Positions 5,744 through 9,697 of a stretch of 9,697 bases of DNA are shown here, piece after piece (the first letter of the stretch is position 1; each line of letters opens with the position of its first letter). Location of the stretch: assembly GCF_030530965.1 (NCBI RefSeq), contig NZ_JAUMTY010000022.1:26926-36622 (forward strand), given 5' to 3'. The position numbers and the translations under genes were made by a program. The notes below the pieces were generated by a model. It was given only the letters and a program-made list of their open reading frames with translations, made no database searches and had not been told where the DNA came from. Origin of the DNA: Corynebacterium sp. (GTDB lineage Bacteria > Actinomycetota > Actinomycetes > Mycobacteriales > Mycobacteriaceae).

Positions 5744-5931
5744 AGTTAATAATTCGGTTGAAGGTTACTTGTGCGCTCACGGGTACAGAGCATACCGCAT
5801 GGTCTAGGAGAGGGTCCCATGGGATGGGGGATGCAGGAGTACCATTTGATGACTTGAGGAAGGTTACTTGTTCGATAGGAGAGCGGCTCCCATTAATGAC
5901 TACGCCTGGCGTCCTGCCGATTGCCTGCCGC
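5744..5931. repeat. Intergenic region with a 13-bp direct repeat (99-base period)
   Basis: GAAGGTTACTTGT occurs exactly at 5760-5772 and again at 5859-5871. No convincing gene lies here. A minus-strand frame crossing both copies (5972-5742) gives in-frame repeats (EQVTFLK and AQVTFNR) because 99 is divisible by three, but it overlaps the permease end and has no ribosome binding site. TCCCATGGGA near 5817-5826 is a 10-bp palindrome between the copies. Confidence 0.45.
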
Positions 5932-7776
5932 TCAAGATCGTCCGTGCCGTTTGCTGGTCCTACGTTGACCAACGACCATCCCTAGTACAGCGGCAACGGC
6001 GATCAATGCCCACATGGTAATCAACATGCCCCAAGGAACGTTCAGAGGATAGGTGACACCGAGAGACCCCAGAATATCGCTCACGCGTCTCAGCGCAGCG
6101 AGTAACCCACACGCCGCCAATATCGCCGAAGATACTGCCACCGCACAACCAATGAATGCGAAAACACTGAGTTTAGGAGCACGGCCCATGCCCATTCTGC
6201 TCAACGAAAAAGCACTCCTGCGCTGATCTACAGAAAAGCCGATCACGCTATAGAGCAGGCCGAAGAAAGCCACGAGCGAAACGCCGCCAATCATGGAAAA
6301 AACCGAGGCCATCTGAGATGCTTGGGCTGAGCGAAGATCGTCGTCGACGAACTGTTGAATTGTCTTCCAATCTGCCTCGGGGAATGCCTCAGAAATGCGG
6401 TGTAAGCCACCGTCAGAAGTCGCGTAGGTCCGGTAATCTATTTTCGAAGCATTACTTGGCGAGAATGTCTTAGAGTCGGCGCCTATCGCCCCGCCGAGCA
6501 GGGATTCAGGATCGCTCAATGCCACGACTTTTAGTTCCAAGGTTCTACCATCGTCGTTGACGATCGGTATTGTATCTCCGAGTTTGTAGCGCTGAGCATC
6601 CGCAGCAACATGCGTACCATTGACCGATTGAAGATCGCCGGCCTTGATTGTCCCGGGTTTGAGCATATTACGAAATACTTCGGGATTGAATAGGATGACA
6701 GGAGCTTGCTTTGCCTCTTCGTCTTTAAATAACCACCCGTTGTCGTAATTATACGATGACACCTCTACATCGGGTGCCGTTCGCTTTATTTGTCCATTCG
6801 TGACTGCATCTGCTGAGACAGAAGTCATAGCAAGATATTGTCCTGCGGACGAAGAAGCAAGGGTGAGCATCGCGCTAGTTCCCCCGAGTCCCAACAACAG
6901 CGCAGATATCAGCGCAATCCCACTGATCCTTCTTGATTCAGCAGCCATAAGCCCACCGGCAGCCAAACCGACGCTACCAAAGGACTTAACGATCCTACCG
7001 ACGATGTTCACGAGCAATGGAAATACGCACCACGCAGCTATAAGTGAAGTGAACATCGCGCCGAATGTGATTTCATTAACGTTTTCCATTGTGGGATTGA
7101 CTCGAAGGATTGCGACGAGACCAATCACAACACCAATGAAGACAGTGACCCTAGTAACCAAGCGAACGCGGGTTACCCAGCGACTTTGTGTACTTGATGA
7201 GTTTTCGAGAGACGCTGCTCGTTTCGATGAGGTGTAAGACACCAAACTTGCGAAGATGGCTATCGATATAGTTGTCCATAATATTGCCGAGTATGACGGA
7301 TGGATGCTGACGTCACTGACATCGAGCCCAGTCAGGGAAAGAATATAGCGATGAATCGCTCCAGCCCCAGGGGCGAGTACTACGGCGAAGAGCAGTGCGA
7401 GTACCGACGCAAATAGAGATATTCCAACGAATCCCAAACGCACCCGATTGCGAGAAATGCCGTACACACGTAGCGACCGGATAGTTGACGACGCGGAGGC
7501 TACGGTGAACTGAATTATGGCAGCCAGCATCAAAAGCGCAACAACAACCGAAATGGCAACAACAAGAAAACTGTATGTGGCTATTCCGTCAAGAGTGTTA
7601 ATTCGCTGAACCAGATCCGTTGTTAGGTGTCCTTGGGTCTTTAGCTCATTTGCTTTTTCGGTAGAACTGATCGCAACGCTAAGCGTGCCACTTATGATTG
7701 ATACCAGCGCAACAGTGATTACGGTTAGCGTGGTTGTTGAGGACCTGTGTCCACGCCAGATAAGTAGCGGTGTCAT
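5932..7776 (-). CDS. ABC transporter permease, FtsX/MacB type
   Basis: A 614-residue permease. Membrane segments can be placed at about 15-36, 66-94, 112-137, 162-181, 209-225, 238-260, 284-307, 492-514, 535-560 and 581-604. The block 310-490 is hydrophilic and should lie outside the cell. The pairing of an FtsX-like core (segments around 66-181) with a second one after the extracellular domain (492-604) is the usual layout of Gram-positive FtsX-type exporters. The start ATG overlaps the end of the ATPase gene by 4 bases (ATGA) and has AGGAGG just upstream, so it is coupled to it. Such pairs expel peptides, lipids or antimicrobials or sense cell-wall stress; the substrate is not readable. No two-component genes (BceRS-like) lie nearby, and the fold is not the 10-helix BceB arrangement as far as I can see. 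Confidence 0.88.
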   Translation of the reverse strand: MTPLLIWRGHRSSTTTLTVITVALVSIISGTLSVAISSTEKANELKTQGHLTTDLVQRINTLDGIATYSFLVVAISVVVALLMLAAIIQFTVASASSTIRSLRVYGISRNRVRLGFVGISLFASVLALLFAVVLAPGAGAIHRYILSLTGLDVSDVSIHPSYSAILWTTISIAIFASLVSYTSSKRAASLENSSSTQSRWVTRVRLVTRVTVFIGVVIGLVAILRVNPTMENVNEITFGAMFTSLIAAWCVFPLLVNIVGRIVKSFGSVGLAAGGLMAAESRRISGIALISALLLGLGGTSAMLTLASSSAGQYLAMTSVSADAVTNGQIKRTAPDVEVSSYNYDNGWLFKDEEAKQAPVILFNPEVFRNMLKPGTIKAGDLQSVNGTHVAADAQRYKLGDTIPIVNDDGRTLELKVVALSDPESLLGGAIGADSKTFSPSNASKIDYRTYATSDGGLHRISEAFPEADWKTIQQFVDDDLRSAQASQMASVFSMIGGVSLVAFFGLLYSVIGFSVDQRRSAFSLSRMGMGRAPKLSVFAFIGCAVAVSSAILAACGLLAALRRVSDILGSLGVTYPLNVPWGMLITMWALIAVAAVLGMVVGQRRTSKRHGRS

Positions 7777-8504
7777 TCATCCTCCTGTCCGAAATTTTCG
7801 CCATCGGCTCGCAAGGCGCTGAGGATGTCGCCGACTGTAGGCTTATCAAGCACGTTGGATATAATTCCGTCCCGCAGTTCAAGGACGGTATCGGCTGCCG
7901 CTGCAATATAAGGATCGTGAGTAACCATCACCACAGCGACTCCCTCCTTGGCAACGTCTTTCAGAAGGTTAACTACGGTCCGCGAACTATTTTCGTCGAG
8001 AGCTCCGGTCGGCTCATCCGCGAATATGATGTCTGGGCCAACAGCTATAGCTCTTGCTACCGCAACTCGTTGGTTTTGCCCTCCGGATAGTTCGCTAGGG
8101 CGCTTCTTTTCGAACCCGCTGAGTCCGACAGCTCGAAGTGCGTCTTCGGCGGATAGACCCTTACTTTTACACTTACTTATGCGTCGCCCGAGATCAATGT
8201 TCTCTTCCGCGGTGAGGAAGTTGAGTAGGTTGTAGTCTTGAAACACCGTAGCTGTTAATTGTGCACGGAGTGCCGACCTCCGCTTGTCACTAGCCTTGAA
8301 TATATTCGTATCTGAATATATGACCTCTCCGGACGTCGGTGTAACAATTCCCGACATCATGTTTAATAACGTCGACTTCCCGGACCCTGATCGTCCCATC
8401 AAGGCAGTGAATTTTCCCGCTTCGAAGGTGTAGGACACGCCTTTCACGACTGGTCCGTCGGCTTCGCGGTACATTTTTGTGACGGATCTTAGTGATATGT
8501 CCAC
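7773..8504 (-). CDS. ABC transporter ATP-binding protein, MacB/LolD type
   Basis: A 243-residue nucleotide-binding subunit with all motifs intact: Walker A GRSGSGKST (37-45), Q-loop VFQDYNL (87-93), signature LSGGQ (139-143) followed by NQRVAVARA, Walker B DIIFADEP (158-165), D-loop GALD (167-170) and switch histidine in VTHD (194-197). The NLLNFLTAEENI stretch after the Q-loop is typical of the MacB/LolD group that partners FtsX-type permeases. The start is GTG 8504 with AAAGG about 9-13 bases upstream, and its 3' end overlaps the permease start by 4 bases. It energises the permease at the cytoplasmic face. A candidate -10 (TAAAAT) lies just upstream, but no good -35 was seen. Confidence 0.92.
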   Translation of the reverse strand: MDISLRSVTKMYREADGPVVKGVSYTFEAGKFTALMGRSGSGKSTLLNMMSGIVTPTSGEVIYSDTNIFKASDKRRSALRAQLTATVFQDYNLLNFLTAEENIDLGRRISKCKSKGLSAEDALRAVGLSGFEKKRPSELSGGQNQRVAVARAIAVGPDIIFADEPTGALDENSSRTVVNLLKDVAKEGVAVVMVTHDPYIAAAADTVLELRDGIISNVLDKPTVGDILSALRADGENFGQEDE

Positions 8505-8556
8505 TATATTCTGCCTTTCTAGTATTTTAGAAGTGCCCGAACAAGGTCGTATTCTC

Positions 8557-8624
8557 CTGTTATTTCCCGACTGTTATTTAAAAACATACAGGCTATTTCT
8601 TTCCGCCGTATCCGAAAGAAACCA
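8557..8624. repeat. Direct repeat and hairpin between the small membrane gene and the ATPase gene
   Basis: CTGTTATTT is repeated at 8557-8565 and 8571-8579 (14-base period). Beside it lies an inverted repeat with TTTCTTTC and GAAAGAAA arms (within 8592-8624, about 10-base loop). On the minus strand the hairpin comes soon after the 58-codon gene and is followed about 10 bases later by TTTTTAAA, so it could be a weak terminator. The direct repeat lies about 53-75 bases before the ATPase start, a likely regulator-binding distance. Confidence 0.35.
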
Positions 8625-8640
8625 GTCTGCCGTTGTATGG

Positions 8641-8817
8641 TTATGAACCTTTTCTTTTCGAGAGCATCCGTAACCGGATGGCAGCTGCGACTACACAGAG
8701 AATCAGGCCACTAAAGCCAAGAGATGTGTTCACTTTGTCGGCGATAGAAAGGACGATGAGAATTACTCCGGCTATTGCTAGCACGATAGATATAAGAGGG
8801 ATTCTTCTTTTCTCCAT
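8641..8817 (-). CDS. Small two-helix membrane protein (58 residues) preceding the ABC pair
   Basis: The protein opens MEKRRIPLISIVLAIAGVIL, with helix 1 about 7-24 and helix 2 about 33-50 (FSGLILCVVAAAIRL), and ends with a basic tail (MLSKRKGS). Charged ends place both termini in the cytoplasm. ATG 8817 is preferred because AGAAGG (8824-8829) is 6 bases upstream; the adjacent ATG 8820 would be only 3 bases away. A longer frame from 8907 adds an Arg/Pro-rich, family-unlike stretch through hairpin sequence. It lies 136 bases upstream of the ATPase gene on the same strand. It could be an accessory or immunity-like protein of the transporter, or unrelated. No family recognised. Confidence 0.55.
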   Translation of the reverse strand: MEKRRIPLISIVLAIAGVILIVLSIADKVNTSLGFSGLILCVVAAAIRLRMLSKRKGS

Positions 8818-8858
8818 CATCAGCCTTCTTCCTGCATTCCTACTTCTAAGGGGTGCAA

Positions 8859-8901
8859 CCCGGGAGGGGGGACCCGGGGATCGGCCGTAGGATGATCCCC
8901 G
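8859..8901 (-). promoter_or_regulatory. Mutually exclusive hairpins in the leader of the 58-codon gene
   Basis: CGGGGATC (8875-8882) pairs with GATCCCCG (8894-8901) across 11 bases. CCCGGG (8859-8864) pairs with CCCGGG (8873-8878) across 8 bases. The two stems share bases 8875-8878, so only one can form at a time. Both lie 42-84 bases before the 8817 start. This resembles a switchable leader, though there is no T run to make it a terminator. Confidence 0.3.
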
Positions 8902-9130
8902 AGTCATTCCAGTCGTACAGGTTGCCGGTGGCAGACAATGCTGTCAGCCCAACAGCTACCCATCCGGTGGAACAACAATTTGGGCGTTTCTGCTGGTAGG
9001 TGCAGCGTTAGCTACCGGAGTGAAGGCCATGGTGCAGGTAACCGCTGTGACAATACTGCTGCGGATTATCGAGCCGTGGTGGGACATAGTGCCCTTCCGG
9101 GTTAAGGAGCAGGAGGTTCTAGTCCGAGAT
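8902..9130 (+). other. Open plus-strand region with possible short or frame-broken membrane peptide
   Basis: No secure gene. A plus-strand frame is open from about 8891 to the TAA at 9131-9133 and encodes TIWAFLLVGAALATGVKAMV, then TAVTILLRIIEPWWDIVPF, which looks like a membrane peptide. Its best start is ATG 9029 with GGAG 7 bases upstream, giving 34 residues. A different frame from ATG 8892 gives MIPESFQSYRLPV to a stop after GRFCW (about 34 codons). The two may be pieces of one decayed gene or chance. Confidence 0.25.
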
Positions 9131-9530
9131 TAATGTAGTATGGCAAACCTGTCTAGAGTGGCCATATAGAATTCATCGTGTGATACGACAAAATCCCTGG
9201 CCACCGAAGTGTAACCAGGGATTTCCGGGTAATACGACAGAAAAGTGTGTCCGAGCCTGGTGATTTCTGGCCTTTGATCTGGGCAAAGACGAAAAAGTAT
9301 ATGCTCGGCAACCATATATCCGCCCTCTTTTGACCGGACATACACGGTGTTGCACTCCATCTGTGGCATGAGGCAATGATGTCGTGGTTCCATGCCGAAG
9401 AATCGACCGCGTCATCGCCTGGTGGCGGTGCGCACGCGACACCACCAGTGACTACTGGCGGCTCATCGAGCCGGTCCCCATCCGATGGTGTGCTCTGTCC
9501 TGAGCGGATCGCCTCGAATAAAAGTGCGGG
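9130..9530. other. Right-end region without a convincing gene
   Basis: An 87-codon minus-strand frame (9393-9130) has ordinary amino-acid composition but no ribosome binding site, is overlapped by two other open frames, and matches no family I know. Four consecutive small inverted repeats occupy 9419-9488: CTGGTGG/CCACCAG, CCAGT/ACTGG, GGCTC/GAGCC and CCAT/ATGG. This is dense secondary structure without evident coding. Confidence 0.3.
9191..9224. repeat. Perfect 10-bp inverted repeat flanked by ATACGACA direct repeats
   Basis: AAATCCCTGG (9191-9200) pairs with CCAGGGATTT (9215-9224) across a 14-base loop. ATACGACA lies on each side (9183-9190 and 9232-9239) in the same orientation. It could be a terminator-like or recombination/replication structure; none of these is proven. 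Confidence 0.5.
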
Positions 9531-9533
9531 AGT

Positions 9534-9566
9534 ATATGGTCAATTCTCGGCAATTTTTGACCATAT
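9534..9566. repeat. Perfect 10-bp inverted repeat
   Basis: ATATGGTCAA (9534-9543) pairs with TTGACCATAT (9557-9566) across 13 bases. It overlaps the first of the short direct repeats beside it, so the cluster looks like a protein-binding region. Confidence 0.5.
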
Positions 9567-9613
9567 CCCCACGCAGTTTTTGCCACCACCTCGCATATAC
9601 CCTCGCAGTTTTT
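9562..9613. repeat. Two 20-bp direct repeats, iteron-like
   Basis: CATATCCCCACGCAGTTTTT (9562-9581) and CATATACCCTCGCAGTTTTT (9594-9613) match at 18 of 20 positions with a 32-base period. A weaker third relative (TCTCGGCAATTTTT, 9545-9558) precedes them. Repeats of this size resemble iterons or operator arrays, but no replication or partition gene is visible. Confidence 0.5.
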
Positions 9614-9697
9614 CGGCGTGCGGACACACTTTTGTCGTTTAACCCTTGGATATTTTTGTTGCCATACAGTTGCCAACTGGGGGATCTGGCGGGTGCT

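Larger units (their letters stand above)
9235..9637. repeat. Pair of related inverted repeats about 370 bp apart, possible MITE or element ends
   Basis: CGACAGAAAAGTGTGTCCG (9235-9253) and CGGACACACTTTTGTCG (9621-9637) are inverted copies: 13 consecutive bases match (AAAAGTGTGTCCG), then CGAC with a 2-base difference. Similarity continues outward (GGGTAATA against GGGTTAAA read on the opposite strand). Inside, both sides also carry GAAAAA followed later by GTATATGC. No transposase is seen between them. The arrangement suggests a non-autonomous mobile element or diverged inverted duplications of a binding region. Confidence 0.45.

Noticed and set aside
6800..7237. 145-codon plus-strand frame antisense to the ABC permease
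   Set aside because: It lies wholly within the permease gene on the opposite strand, with no recognisable domain.
7773..8817. Lactococcin-972-type bacteriocin export/immunity system
   Set aside because: No bacteriocin precursor is seen, and the permease has the FtsX/MacB layout rather than the bacteriocin-associated family I know.
9562..9613. CRISPR array
   Set aside because: There are only two imperfect 20-bp repeats with a 12-base gap, far too short for spacers, and no cas genes.
9452..9676. 74-codon minus-strand frame at the right end
   Set aside because: It reads through the direct and inverted repeats, and its composition reflects the repeats rather than a protein.

Overview
The window looks like a chromosomal segment from an actinobacterium, most probably Corynebacterium. 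The reasons are a metP-metS methionine/alanine importer of the type described in C. glutamicum, actinobacterial NrdI/NrdF sequences with the Corynebacterium-like C-terminal tail ending DWDF, mixed ATG/GTG/TTG starts with purine-rich ribosome binding sites, and intermediate GC content. No rRNA, tRNA, CRISPR array or intact transposase was recognised.

Layout. (1) 1-377, minus: the start of an FMN-binding split-barrel (pyridoxamine-phosphate-oxidase-like) protein that runs off the left edge. (2) 618-2127, plus: nrdI and an nrdF homologue, divergent from the flavoprotein gene. The NrdF keeps the radical tyrosine and both histidines but has lost three of the four carboxylate metal ligands (E to Q, E to S, E to K). 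This is the QSK signature of the metal-free, DOPA-radical class Ie ribonucleotide reductase R2 proteins. No nrdE follows. This is the most interesting feature of the window. (3) 2207-2587, minus: a four-helix small membrane protein, then a gene-poor stretch to about 3050 with operator-like dyads. (4) 3087-3579, minus: two small, translationally coupled genes of unknown function followed by a terminator hairpin. (5) 3685-5534, minus: metP-metS. metS has only 52 codons, and there is a two-hairpin leader with an intrinsic terminator at 5677-5743. (6) 5932-8817, minus: a 58-residue two-helix membrane protein, an ABC ATPase and an FtsX/MacB-type permease, the last two overlapping by 4 nt. (7) 8818-9697: no convincing gene, but many inverted repeats, short direct repeats and a pair of related inverted 17-19 bp sequences about 370 bp apart, which suggest a mobile-element remnant or a protein-binding region.

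How the genes work together. NrdI (flavodoxin-like) and the QSK NrdF should form the radical-generating half of a ribonucleotide reductase, with NrdI supplying the oxidant that hydroxylates the tyrosine to DOPA. The catalytic NrdE must be supplied from elsewhere. MetP and MetS form a sodium-coupled importer. The ABC pair would be an exporter or an extracellular-substrate/stress transporter whose substrate cannot be read from sequence. All assignments come from reading the sequence and from remembered family motifs; no database search was possible.
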